Below, piece after piece: positions 34,408-45,440 of a DNA stretch of 64,000 bases. The position numbers were made by a program, and so were the translations under genes. This stretch comes from Plectrocnemia conspersa (lineage: Eukaryota; Arthropoda; Insecta; Trichoptera; Polycentropodidae), in the NCBI GenBank assembly GCA_009617715.1, contig VTFK01000008.1:3100001-3164000 (forward strand), in the 5' to 3' direction. Positions within the stretch are counted from its first letter, which is position 1. Every line of letters starts with the position of its first letter. Below the pieces are notes generated by a model. It saw nothing but the letters and a program-made list of their open reading frames with translations, was not told where the DNA came from and ran no database searches.

Positions 34408-34682
34408 TCTGGATTTTGCAAATATTCAATGAATGACATCAATATCTGGTTTGTTCGATTATTTAATTTTATCTTTAATTGCTCGTTGAGCTTAGAATAT
34501 ATGTACATATATTTTCCAATTGTTTTAACAAAACAATTGAGGTCCCTTCGGCTGTCAATAATGTAACCTCTTCTCTACTAACGTACTTTGCATTTATTGG
34601 CTGCGTAGTCTTCAGTACTCCTTCAGCAATAACTAAATACAGACCACTGAAATTTAAGTCACTGTGCAATTCTAACTTGTTA
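34408..34682. repeat. dispersed repeat (shared with 9643-9745) and adjacent unassigned minus frames
   Basis: Bases 34408-34500 match 9643-9745. On the minus strand the frames at 34314-34508 (MSFIEYLQNPESF) and 34475-34690 (VSREEVTLLTAEGTSIVLLK) look like pieces of a decayed protein, possibly a transposase, but I cannot assign them. Confidence 0.35.
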
Positions 34683-35188
34683 TAGTCCATCCAAGATGTT
34701 AACGCTCATCATCGTTGTGTTGGAAATAAGGATGCGTGTACGCATGCATGCATACATACACAGTTTTCCGCGAATTTGTTTTCACCGATAGGAGAACGTT
34801 ATCAATACTAAATCAGTGCTGTTTTAAGGGTAGGGTGGAAATTGAATTAAAAATTATAATGTGCTATATTTTTATTATAAATTATTGTCATGTTATGGTA
34901 TTTTGTAATCAATAAAACATTTCCTGTAGTATTCTATTGGTATTTTAAAAAAATATTATATTGAACAGATATTCAACCTGGAGAGTGATATCAAAACTGC
35001 TCTCATGTTTTTGAGTTAAATATGTATATACATAAACAAAATAAGTAAGAAAGTGATGTTTTACACTTTCCTCAACAAATTAAATTAAAAAAGTAAAAAA
35101 TTAATTGCACTTGTAATTTCACATGGTCACCCTATTATATTTCCTCACCAATACTGTGACGATGAGCGTTCATATCTTGGACGGACTG
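34683..35188. repeat. 506-bp MITE with 41-bp terminal inverted repeats
   Basis: The left arm 34683-34723 and right arm 35148-35188 are imperfect reverse complements. Read inward the right end is CAGTCCGTCCAAGATATGAA then CGCTCATCGTCAC; the left is TAGTCCATCCAAGATGTTAA then CGCTCATCATCG. TA flanks both ends, as in Tc1/mariner-type insertions. No coding sequence is present inside. Confidence 0.7.
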
Positions 35189-35605
35189 TACTTAGTTCGT
35201 AAAAAGCTGTCTAGCTTTATCTGGTTTTCACGTCTAAAATGAGGTTCAATTTTTTTTTCTTGAAATATCATACATACTTTTGTAAAATGTTATTTGATAA
35301 AATCTTCACAATTTTTCTAATATTGTTATTTGTTCGTTATTCGTACAAATTAAATTTTATATAAAAAAAATGCTTTATAATTTTTTTTGAGAAATAAGAA
35401 AATTTCTCGAAAAATGCGATTTTTTGATTTGCTATTTTTCTCGAGAAATTCTCGAGAAAAACTACAAGGAAAAAATACAATAGTCTTAAACGAAAGTAAT
35501 ATAATTAAATAAAACATGAGACATATAATATTTATAAAAATACGCAACCAGCACCTCGTAGCTAGGCTTACCATACGTCCCGGTTTGATAGAGATGGTTC
35601 CGGTT
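35189..35605. other. AT-rich non-coding stretch
   Basis: Contains CTCGAG-centred short palindromes (TTCTCGAGAAATTCTCGAGA near 35438) and a GCTTACCATACGTCCCGGTT phrase near 35566 that resembles transposon termini. No gene. Confidence 0.45.
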
Positions 35606-35742
35606 TAATGAAATTTCTGAGATTCCCCTTTTTTAGCTCCCTCAGCATTCCAAAATGAGCAAAAACTTCCAAGAAAATATTTTTTAAGCTCCCTTAGCAT
35701 CCCAAATTGAACGAAAATTTCCGAGATGACCTTTTTTAAGCC
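35606..35742. repeat. 52-bp tandem repeat, about 2.5 units
   Basis: The unit starting AGCTCCCTCAGCATTCCAAA (35635) is repeated from 35687 as AGCTCCCTTAGCATCCCAAA, and a partial unit ending CCCCTTTTTTAGCTCC precedes the first. Units differ at about 20 percent of positions. Confidence 0.7.
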
Positions 35743-36239
35743 GTCTCGGCTTAGAGCTATATAGTTATAGTAGGCCTATTCATAACTGACATTGTACAGA
35801 TCAATATATATTGTCAGCGTTTTAAGAAGCTGGATGACAACTGTCATAGGCAAGTTGGCAAGTGCGGATTTCCTCGTGAAATATGTAAATATACGTCAGA
35901 TTTCGACTTGTAGTCGCCTTATATTATTAATTCAGTTTATTTAATACGGCTTGATTTTGAAGCATAGAGTTGCTTAAGTCTTGATCTATTCTGGCAACAG
36001 TTTGATCACGTGGTTGACTCAGAACTGACCTCTTAATAGCTTTATTACTTCTATCGTCAAGTGGGGTTTTTGTCATACACGTATATTTTAAAGGACTTTT
36101 TCTCTGAACAGTCGATAAAGCCAATAAGTACTATTAGATATATTTTATTAATTTATGAGGCAAAAACATTTCTGTATACTATTGTAAGATAACAATAATG
36201 CAATAAATGTATATTGTTAATAAAAATCTTATCTAACAA
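35743..36239. other. non-coding stretch
   Basis: No supported feature. Confidence 0.5.
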
Positions 36240-36900
36240 TACGTTATAAGGTCGGAGATAAAACGTCTTGGGTGTAAAACTATCAAAGGTCTTACACGGG
36301 GAGAGTATGGAGCGTATGGGACGATCTAGATCTGATTGTCTGCAAATAAACCACTTTACGACCGAGACAAGATTAGAGGCGAATTTCGCCATACACTTTC
36401 CTAGGAAAATCGTTAAATGTTTTCCCGTTTATGTGCGTCGGTTATGTATATTTACACGAACCCTAGCTTTAAAGCGACTTAATGTGTTTGGTTAGCAATT
36501 AGCGACGCGGCTGTTCGCTAATGTTATTTTTCCCATGGTTGAGGACTCCTGGTCTCGCTTTCGAATTAGATATGCCGACCGGATGGATGTAGACGTCGAC
36601 GCCTGCAGTTTGGTTTATGAATAAAAACTATATTGTACACATTGCTTGTTCGGATTGCACGTATTTGTTTTTGTCCGGGCACGCCTCCTATGTGGGTCAG
36701 CAGTCGTGTGTCATGTATCGCACCTATTATAGATTAGATCTGAGAAAATGATACGCGGAACGTAAGAGGAGCTCGAGAGCTGTTTAAGGTCGTACGGTGG
36801 GCGTGTGTGCATTGTGTGTGAGATTCATTGTTGCATTATTGCATATTGTCAATGACGATAGTGTCATTGAGTGTGTTTAGAATTCCATCATCAATGATAG
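36240..36900. promoter_or_regulatory. GC-richer island, enhancer-like
   Basis: It includes CTGCAAATAAACCACTTTAC (forkhead-like plus posterior-Hox-like TTTACGAC at 36356), GACGTCGACGCC, a CGTACGGTGGGCGTGTGTGC run and an inverted AATGACGATAGTGTCATTGA / ATCATCAATGAT cluster. Overlapping frames on both strands have no recognisable product. Confidence 0.3.
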
Positions 36901-36945
36901 TTTTTAAATAACGGAGTTACTTCATAGAACTTTAATTAATATTAT

Positions 36946-37143
36946 TTTCTACGGCACGATTTTATTGCGTTTGACGTGGATTTTTACTTCTGAGTAGGGA
37001 CAATTGTTTTTTGCGCTCTCCCATTGACCAAAATTCAGTTTAAGTGTGCTTTATTCGATTCTCACTCGTAATACTGTTATAAAAAGTCTTAATGTAATCG
37101 AGCGTTTTTACTGCGATGGCACAATTTTATTGCTTTTGACCTG
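36946..37143. repeat. family R1, partial copy with tandem dimer
   Basis: CTACGGCACGATTTTATTGC then GTTTGACGTGG at 36948 recurs as GATGGCACAATTTTATTGC then TTTTGACCTGG at 37113. Between them lie GCGCTCTCCCATTGACCAAA and TTTATTCGATTCTCACTCGT, matching 21300-21600. Confidence 0.6.
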
Positions 37144-38510
37144 GACTGGAAATGCACTATATGGCAACACTGAGCAGTAAAAAAAACACGACTAATCAGA
37201 TAAATATTATGACTAGATTTTTTAATATTTTTTAATGCGTAATTAAAATATTTCGCATAAAATATGTTTATAGAAAATATGTCGCAACGGTGGCTAATTC
37301 TTATATTTATTTGTAGCATAGAAAAAGTTAGCTTGTACCTATTATAATTATATTACGATTTAAAAAAATATATGAAGTAGCATTTTTGTCATGAGGCTCG
37401 GAATCATTGTTTTTCCAGGTTCGCTCTCTGCGGCCCTGAACGTCAGTGCTATCAATATAAACAAGTTTGTTACAACAGTTTCTCCTTTCACTGAATGGCC
37501 ACTTTAAACACTCACCTGATAATCTGTTGTCAATATGTTATAACTGAGTTTGTCACTTGGTGAAATTAATTAAGACCCTCTCACTCTTTTCATGCACTGA
37601 AAACAAAATTTAAATTGCAGTTGCTCAATTATTTAAATTATCTATACGGCCCATTATCCTAACTATGCAAGTCCAGATGATTGGCATTCTACTGTCACTT
37701 AACAATATTGGTTAAATTTTGATAAACTTCATTAATTCTTGCTGGATTATTCTTCAAATACGTGTTATAAATAAAGTATAAATTGCTTCATTTATTAAAT
37801 CTTAACAATGAACTTAACTTTCAATATTCATGAACTTGATAGTGTTTATGGGTCTTTGTTTTTGCATGTTCTAGCTCAGTGTTAACGACTTTGATTGCGA
37901 TAAATTTACTTGTTATTTCTATGAAATATGTTTTATAAAGGTTGAGTTGAAAGTCAAGAGGGTCACTTGAAAATGCAATCTAAAACTTTATTCTATATGA
38001 CTCAACGGCTTATTAAATACTATAATGTATCACACGTAGTGATGAATCGATATAATGACGTTCTTGAATAACGGCTCTTTTGATTATGTTATTAAATTGA
38101 ACTGATTACTATTTCCATAAAATATATTACATCATTATTATCATCAAGTCATGATTAGTGTTTTGATCGAGAATTTTCACGGAATATTCCATAGAATTTG
38201 TACTTGAATCATTTTAATATTTTATTTAGTAACAATTACTAATAATTAGGTATTTTGAAATGAACAAGAGTAGCTATCGCTAATTATAATATAAATTTGC
38301 TGTGAGAATTTATTTAAGATATTGAATTCTAAATGGGATAGATAAGTAAAAATGTGTCGTTTTAAAAAAGCCCTTGTTATTAAGAAGAATTAATATATGT
38401 TTTAAGCTAGTTTCAAGAAAATGTTATTTGTAATATTTTTTATGAACTCCAACAATATTATTTTCAAGCGTCAATCAATCAGACGTATGGATGTATTTAA
38501 AATGAGAATC
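37144..38510. other. non-coding stretch
   Basis: A GGTTCGCTCTCTGCGGCCCTG phrase split across 37421-37441 also occurs at 57577-57597 and may mark a transposon end. A consensus minus-strand donor ATCAG|GTGAGT ends an exon-like segment at 37516, but nothing else supports an exon. The rest is AT-rich. Confidence 0.4.
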
Positions 38511-39010
38511 TTCTTCATCTAGAATTGAACGCCATCGGCATTATTGCAATTACGTCGATTATCCACGTGTGTGCGCAGTATGTGTGTCGCAACGCTCTGA
38601 TTGCGTTTCTTTGAAATTTCTCACTTCGCACCGACAACTTATCCAGTTTTCGCCAGCGCATTGTTCCACGTGAGATTTTCCTCTATTCCGCAAAACAAAT
38701 CCATTTTCACGCTTCTAATTAATTTCCGCCGAGAGGCGCAAACTAAAGAACGCATCGCACGTTCGATACGCCTTCCGCCGCTTAATTAATTGTTATGTCA
38801 TCGCCATCGCAGTGAAGTGAGTTTTTTCATCTTTATACGAGATTTATCTGCCGATTAACAACACAAGTGTCGCCTTAACGATTATGTCACACCAGTCGAC
38901 TACGAGTGTTTTTTTGTAACGAAGAAAAAGATTGAGCGTAATGAGAGCCGGTTCATCTGTATGCGTCGCGCAGAATCCATTCCGATAGAGTGCACTGTAA
39001 CTGGTGTAGA
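38511..39010. promoter_or_regulatory. GC-richer island
   Basis: It contains GAACGCCATCGGCATTATTG, an E-box-like CCACGTGTG, CGCCGAGAGGCGC with flanking AATTAATTTC homeodomain-like sites, and GAA|GTGAGT at 38815-38821. No protein is recognisable. Confidence 0.3.
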
Positions 39011-39379
39011 TCAATGTCTGGGCATAGTGGCGATTGACAACCTTTTAACTCAGATTTTCCTAGCAGAACTGTTAAAGTTGGTTTATTAAATTGAATCGTG
39101 AACTTTTTAACAGCATTATTTTGAACTATTAAACACTGTTATATATTTAGAGCTATTCGATATCAATGTCAATGGCATATCTTTAAATATTGCTATAACA
39201 ACAAATTGTGCAATTGTCTTGAAATTATCAGTCTCACAATTATTACTGATCAAGCTAAACGAACCACATGACTGTTTATTGTTCAGGAGAGCTTTCTTAG
39301 CTCTGCAGTTACATAAGGTCTGAGTATATGGGCAATGGCGATTCTTACCCAATTGGCTGTCGCGTTGGAGCGCTTCAAA

Positions 39380-39424
39380 GACCTCCTACCTGAGCTGTCG
39401 CAAGCGACAGTCACGGCTGTATTA
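39380..39424. repeat. dispersed repeat shared with 54975-55024
   Basis: GACCTCCTACCTGAGCTGTC, GCAAGCGACAG and GGCTGTATTA are matched at 54975 by GACCTCCTACCTAGACTCTC, GTAAGTGACAG and GGCTATATTA. It contains a CTGTCGCAAGCGACAG palindrome. The class is unknown. Confidence 0.5.
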
Positions 39425-39728
39425 ACCGTCGCGAAACTACTGCTAATCTCCGGCATCTCGAACCTTTCTAGAGATTGATTTTATACATCTCTATCGACAT
39501 CTAATACTCATGCATAGGGATTCCAATCCCGGGATCCCGAATCCCGGGATCCCGGGATCCCGAACGATTTTCAATACCCGATGAGTCCCGGGATTATAAA
39601 ACATAATCCCGAATTTTTCGGATTGGTTGATTTATCAAGCACAATCGAATTATTATTGACAACATCGTTATATTTCGTGTACAAACTTGCGCGAGTTGCA
39701 CATGTCATCTGTGAATCTTTGAGGCTAT

Positions 39729-39842
39729 GAGTCTGAACGGGCTTTTTCAGCAGCAGGCTGCTTAGGAACCAAAATCAGATCAAGGCTAAATGATAAAACA
39801 CTTGATGCTTTGATGTTACTTCGTGAGTTTTATTCAAAATAA
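39729..39842 (+). pseudogene. hAT transposase C-terminus (37 codons and stop)
   Basis: The open segment starts ESERAFSAAGCLGTKIRSRL and ends MLLREFYSK before TAA at 39840-39842. SERxFSxAGxxxTxxRxxL...TxDxLxxLR is the conserved end of the hAT dimerisation domain. Just upstream, in a different frame, KLARVAHVICE matches the preceding conserved segment, so at least one frameshift separates them. The DDE catalytic domain has been deleted. Confidence 0.85.
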
Positions 39843-40104
39843 TGTTTTCAATTAATTGTGTCTATGAATGTACATACCTATGTACATACATTGTCAAAAG
39901 TTCATTTTTTTCTTCCCAAATGAATATATAAGACCTTCCCTTTTTTATTTTTATTATATTATTTTCTATTTTAAGTCCAAGACTAAAATTATACGTACTT
40001 TATATATTGTACGTTATAAAAAACAGATGTAAAAATATATTGTATTATTCATTTTAAATTATTTTTATCGATAAAATAACACGAAAATTATCCCGGATCG
40101 ACTA

Positions 40105-40162
40105 TTCGGTATTGCAATTAGTCGATCCCGGGATCCCGGGATCGACTAATTGCAATACCGAA
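40105..40162. repeat. 58-bp perfect palindrome inside the hAT right end
   Basis: Bases 40105-40133 and 40134-40162 are exact reverse complements, beginning TTCGGTATTGCAATTAGTCG and centred on a CCCGGGATCCCGGG run with no spacer. The diverged half copy GGATCGACTATTCGGT just upstream (40095) suggests it arose by inverted duplication. Confidence 0.9.
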
Positions 40163-40272
40163 ATCCCGGGATCAAAATTTTGGCCCGGGATTGGAATCCC
40201 TACTCATGCAGTATGAGTACAGTAAACCAAACCAAGTTCTGAGGCAGAAAAAACAATAGCAGCTTTCAAATA

Positions 40273-40470
40273 CAGTGGTGCCTTGACTTACGAGTTTAAT
40301 TCGTTCCCGCCCCCAAGCAAGTGCCGCCCGGGGCAGTCTGCCCCTCCTCGTTCTAGCTACGACACTGACTAAAGGACTAGTGTTTTTTAGTTTCATAATA
40401 TTATTGTAGTTTTAATTATATTATTATAATTCCAATCGATCATCATAAATTATATTTTCTTAATAGCACG
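40273..40470. repeat. composite of three transposon fragments
   Basis: Bases 40273-40305 (CAGTGGTGCCTTGACTTACG, preceded by TA) are a pogo/Tigger-like terminus. Bases 40306-40367 match one end of the hAT-like element of copies A and B and end CGTTCTAGCTACGACACTG. Bases 40395-40467 match the SINE body (AATTCCAATCGATCATCA). The junctions are nested insertions or deletions. Confidence 0.5.
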
Positions 40471-42379
40471 ATTAATCATTGTGCTGATTAATCAATAGTT
40501 TATAATTAATAAAATGGATGTCTGTGATTCGCAGACTGATTTCAATCTGGTGTCTCACTACTTACTTAGTTGTTGATTGTGTTTAATCTGTTGTAACGCA
40601 TTGAGCTAACGCCTGTTATGTTAAAATGGAAGATTCACAATTAATAATTATACATATTTTTGTGAAAAATGTAAATGTCCGTTGGAGGTGGGGGAGGGTG
40701 ACAATATTTGCGAGAGAAAAAATATTATAGCATTCAATATAATTTACATTTTAATGTACAGCAATGAGGGAGTTAGAGGGCCATGATTATATTTTCCTCG
40801 TGGTCTTGTGTGCAACTGAGCTATTTATATTTTTTTTCTCACTAAAATTGAAACGTTTTTTGCTTACAATAATTTTAATAAACAATAAAATCATCTTTAT
40901 ACATCAGTCATATAAAAGATTATTGAATTTAGATAACTATACACACTAAAAAGTGTCTTGAAATTAGCTTATAATTTTAAATTTAAATAAAGCTATTGAA
41001 TATTTGTCATGTTTTATCCCAGATTAATATTCATTTATGTTATTAAAAAACCTAATCACAGCAATTTTTTGTAGTGATTAAGCGAAGCCCAAAACAGATG
41101 TTAATGAATTGAAAGTGAATCATAAAAAAATCAATCAAAACTTTTTTTAGTGATATGTGAAAGGAAACGTATTGAAAATAATTTATTTATTAGTGTTCTG
41201 TCATTGCACATATAAATCAAATTCTTTTATGTTTTGGCAAAAATATGTACAGTGTTATCGAGAAAAAAATATGTTCAAAAATAATAAACGATTAATATTT
41301 TTTGGATAGGGTGAGCAACCAAATAAACCTTTCACTGAATAATGAAAGAGCGGGCATTGACCGAGCTAATTTTTTTTTAAAAAGCCCCATGACATTTCAG
41401 GAAAATGTTTGGATTGAGCAGAATCTTACGCCAACAAGGCCAATAGCAATCTTGGAATGTCAGATCGGTAGCTGGAATCTGGAGGGCTCAGACATCGAAA
41501 GCAATCAGGACTAGGAGATTTCATTTTCCCAAGGGTGTTCCTTCTTCATTGCATTGATTTGTGACGATTCAATGAGTCAAGACGAAGCAGTGCGTCCGAA
41601 TTTTTCAATTTCGGTATTGGTTTTTTTGCTTGGGTTTGTATCAGAAATACCTGTTTTTTCGCCCTTCTTAAAGCCAAAGGTCGGAAGATTGCGCGGTCCG
41701 TGCGGAACGCGTCAGAAATCGAAAATTTATAGCCCGAGCTGCAACCGACCAAGACTATCCCGATCTGCTATAAATTTCGGGAAATGTGGGTGCTTTAGTG
41801 CTTCTAATTCTAAAATTAAAGCTATAATTTTTATTTTTTTAGTTCTCTTTTTAATTTATTGTGCTTTAATAGTACGGGTTTGATTAATGCTAGATAATCT
41901 GTTTAACTGATAGTCGCGACAGTGACTCTTTTATTTACTGACATGTATGATCGATCTGACGTTTTACGTTCACACATTATGCTTTTCTTGAAAGTAAAAT
42001 TTATCAGTAAAATGATATTTACACACGCAAAGTGCATTGCTGTATTGATAACCTTATTGATAAATACAAGGGAAGCAGATTTTCATATAACTGTAAAGGT
42101 TATCAAAACCACTTTAACATTACATATAAGAAATTTAAGTAATTTTCATACTTTAATCTATCCATTATTGTTCTTAGAACAGGCATATTATTTTTAGAGG
42201 GACACTAATTTAACCGATTGTTTTATGAAATTGCAATCTTTGCAATAGGTATTATTTTTTATCGCAATCTACCTAAAAGTGGCAATATTTAGTAACGACC
42301 TAACACCGTTGGCTTTTCACACCTTGTGATTTCTTCGAGGAAAACAAAGCGTCTATTTAAATAAACACATTTTCTCAAT
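40471..42379. other. AT-rich non-coding stretch
   Basis: About 1.9 kb without a supported gene. Bases 41540-41800 are slightly GC-richer and open in two frames of up to 109 codons on opposite strands, with no recognisable product. No shared repeats were found. Confidence 0.45.
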
Positions 42380-42730
42380 GGCCAACCTTCGCGGTCGACT
42401 TGACAGTGACCTCTAGCGGCGTCGGTTGGCTACCCCTGGTGTCAGCGAGTCGGCAACGCAGCCTCCCAGTCGTCGTCGTCGTCGGCCATTGGGTCTGTGG
42501 GCCGCAATGTCCGATCGATATGCGCACCTCTTCACTACCGCAGCCTGCGTGACACAAAACGTTTGCTTTTTAAGCAAGCGAATCTTAACGAAGTGCACCG
42601 CGGGGTCTCCGGTGACCCCAATTGCCCAACTCGGCGGTTGCATGACGGCACGCATTGCATGAAAATTCGACTGGTTGATGTGCTTCGCCGACGCTCGCTT
42701 ATGGGGTTAAGGTCGCTCAGTTAACCTATG
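42380..42730. promoter_or_regulatory. GC-rich island with CTCF-like motif and (GTC)n
   Basis: The block contains ACCTCTAGCGGCG (42409-42421), which fits a reverse CTCF core, a GTC trinucleotide run (42469-42484), GGCCATTGGG, GTCTCCGGTGACCCC and CGATCGATATGCGC. Several overlapping frames on both strands show no domain. It looks like an insulator or promoter-type element. Confidence 0.4.
42409..42421 (-). promoter_or_regulatory. CTCF-like motif, reverse orientation
   Basis: CCTCTAGCGG is the reverse-orientation core (GCNCCCTCTAGYGG form); on the minus strand it reads CGCCGCTAGAGGT. Confidence 0.35.
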
Positions 42731-43532
42731 GGACTTGAATCCGTTGAACGTCAACACATATGCAACACACTTGATCTGAGTGCAGCAGTGTTTGATATTA
42801 AATCTGGAATCTCGGTATGATTATTAGAACGGATACAATAAAAAATTCTTAAGATATTTGTATCTGAAATAAAGTGGATATTCTCTAATACATATGATAA
42901 TATCCAAGCAAATTTACTTTCGTAGCACATGTACATATGTACATATATGATTCACTAAATTCCATAGAAATATTTACATATGTACTAAAATATTTCCGTA
43001 ATGTACTGAGTGGCTTTGTTCTTCTATACTTATCAAATCTGAGTTTTGCCCCAGAATCAAACACACTGTATTTTTTATACCCTAATAAGTTGCACTATGA
43101 ACCATTTTCAACACTTTGAGGACAGATGATATAGTAAATTTTAACCTTAATGTATTTCGTGACTCAAAACTAGCGTAAGAAAAAGTTTTTAGCTTGAATA
43201 TGTTATTAACACAATGTAAATTTAAGTGGTAAACAGTTTTAAGGTTAAAGCTTATTTTCAACAATAATGAAACATTTTATGATACAATATATGCATTGTC
43301 ACTGATTGAACTTCAATGACAATAATTTGTTTTGTTTTAATCATGTAGATGAACATTAGCTATAAGTAGGATTCGCGTGAACTCTCAAGTGCACGTGAAC
43401 GGTTCTTCTTAATTCACATCCTTTTTTATATATGCACGTATGGAAATATGAACAATTTCCAGAAGTGTTTTTTTTTCATTATTTTTTTCCCGCTACTTAT
43501 TGCTATAAATAACGTAAATATACGAAAATATT
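42731..43532. other. AT-rich non-coding stretch
   Basis: No supported feature. Confidence 0.5.
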
Positions 43533-43569
43533 CTACATTATTTGCAGAAAAAATCTGCAAATAATGTAG
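43533..43569. repeat. perfect hairpin, 16-bp arms
   Basis: CTACATTATTTGCAGA and TCTGCAAATAATGTAG are exact reverse complements around an AAAAA loop. It is too short for a normal microRNA precursor. Confidence 0.8.
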
Positions 43570-44309
43570 CAATACATCAGGGAAAAAAATACTTTGCGTT
43601 GTTTTAGTAAAGTTGTCGATAACCGGTGGTCCGTGGACCAATGGTGGTCTGCGAAAAAATTTAACTGGTCTATCGAGATTTTTTTTATATATTTACAATT
43701 TTTGTGCTTATTAAAATATTTTATTATATTCTTATATTTTTTTCAACTTTCAACTTTCCATTAGAAGCTCAGACCAATATCAGATGTTAGCAATGTAGTT
43801 ATTCACTCAAGTTATTCTTCCAATTGCAAAATAATTTAAGATTCTAAAATCTCTTCTTTAACGGCGATAATAACAGATGATAATAATTATTAAATATGTT
43901 TTTATTAAAATTGTAGGGTTCACAGTTAGTGCAAAACTTTTTACTAAAATCAACACGTTCACTGTTGAACAAAATAATAACGCTATAAATATTTTTTTCA
44001 TTCCGACTTGTGCGAACCGTGCGTGACAATAGACGATATTATCTATAAGTATCACAAAATCCATTTGAGATTTTCTGCAAGTGTTATTATAATATTAAAA
44101 CTGACAACCATTTTTGAGAAGTTGCCAGATTTAACACTTGCTCAAAATATTTAATGGCTGTTCTAAATTCGTTTAGGTGACAAGTTGCAACATTTTTAAG
44201 CTTCAACATTCCAGTCAAAAAAATCTAACCTAATAACATTCCGAGCTCATCGTAATTGCTTGTGATAAAACGTAAATTCCCTTAGGCTGGCTATGTGTAT
44301 AGAATCAAC
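43570..44309. other. AT-rich non-coding stretch
   Basis: No supported feature; a GGTGGTCCGTGGACC phrase near 43625 forms a short inverted repeat. Confidence 0.45.
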
Positions 44310-44505
44310 TATTGTTTGAGACTTGCTTCTGACAACAACAAGGATTCGTACAAACTTTAACCGATCTTTAATTAACGAGATCGAAAAGCAGCCGCTTCCC
44401 TCTTCGCGTCGCGCCGACTCTGGTTCAACTCGACGTTCAAACTGCTTTACAGACGATTGGATCCTTTTAACGCAGACAAGGATAAGAGGACTTTTCGTAT
44501 ACGTT
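44310..44505 (-). repeat. unclassified dispersed repeat family R2, copy 1
   Basis: On the minus strand CCTTGTCTGCGTTAAAAGGA, then TCCAATCGTCTGTAAA, then GAGGGAAGCGGCTGCTTTTC aligns with 59490-59600 on the plus strand. The opposite strand frame (CFTDDWILLTQTRIRGLFVY) resembles the minus-strand frame of 59447-59668 (SLDDRILQAQTSLRKLHVF), so the family may be protein-coding in origin. I could not assign it; a gag-like retroelement segment is one speculation. Confidence 0.45.
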
Positions 44506-45440
44506 AACATAATTATACAACTTTACATGAACGTGACTAATTTATTGCATAAATATCAATTATAAACATAACTAACATCCTTGACACAATATAAAATTTC
44601 AAATAATAATTTATTATAATAGGGTCATTAAATCATTATTGATAAACGTTGTTTTGAATAGCTTTAAGTGCAATATTAAGTACCATTTAATATTTAGAAT
44701 GTTAATTGTATGAAAAAATCATGGTAGTGGTCCGCGGGACTTGTTTTTAGTGATATGTGCGGCCCAAAAATTTGTGTTTTATAGAGTGTGAGGCAGAGTG
44801 TGAGTTATTTGAATAACGAATGGTTTAAGACACTAAACACAAAACATTTGAATTGGAGTCCTGGGATTGAAGGCACGGGAAATAGGAATGTTCACTTTTC
44901 GATTTTTTAAGGATTATCATTTTAAAGATTACCTAACTTTTAGACATAAGGATTTACACGTTAATTTAGCATTTAGCTGGATATGAACACTTGCCTAAAC
45001 AAATCGCTTTTTATATCTTTATTTTATCTAATGTCAAAGTTTAACTCACAGTTAGTAAAGTAATCTCGCAGTTCTCATATTTTTTAATGCAATGTACTGC
45101 TAATCCAACGTTCCTTTTACTTTACGTTCGTCTGGCCAAGCTTGATGATTCGAGGTGGAACCAGACTCTTTGTTATTGTCCACTGCATCAAATAAGTAAA
45201 ATATTGCAATGTGGGAATGCTTGGTACATGATCTTAATTTTTACTTTTAGCAAGTCCTTTTGTTTTTAAATGCTCTTAACAAGGTGAAATGTTCATCTAG
45301 CTTCTCAATATGCTCGGACAGTATTTTCTTACAAGGAGCACGTGTAATTGACGTAGGATGGTGCACATTTTTTTCAATGTGTAATGTCCAAAATTAAATA
45401 TTATTTGCAAATGTATTTTATTCGATTAAAAGGAAAACCC
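44506..45440. other. AT-rich non-coding stretch
   Basis: No supported gene or repeat. Confidence 0.5.

Larger units (their letters stand above)
39515..40202 (+). mobile_element. hAT transposon deletion derivative with intact ends and target duplications
   Basis: TAGGGATTCCAATCCCGGG at 39515-39533 is matched exactly, inverted, at 40184-40202. The 8 bases CTCATGCA flank both sides (39507-39514 and 40203-40210), which is the diagnostic hAT target-site duplication. Near both ends are GATCCCGGGATC clusters. The internal part is a remnant encoding the last residues of a transposase (39729-39842). The perfect duplications suggest a fairly recent insertion. A 58-bp palindrome lies just inside the right end. 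Confidence 0.9.
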
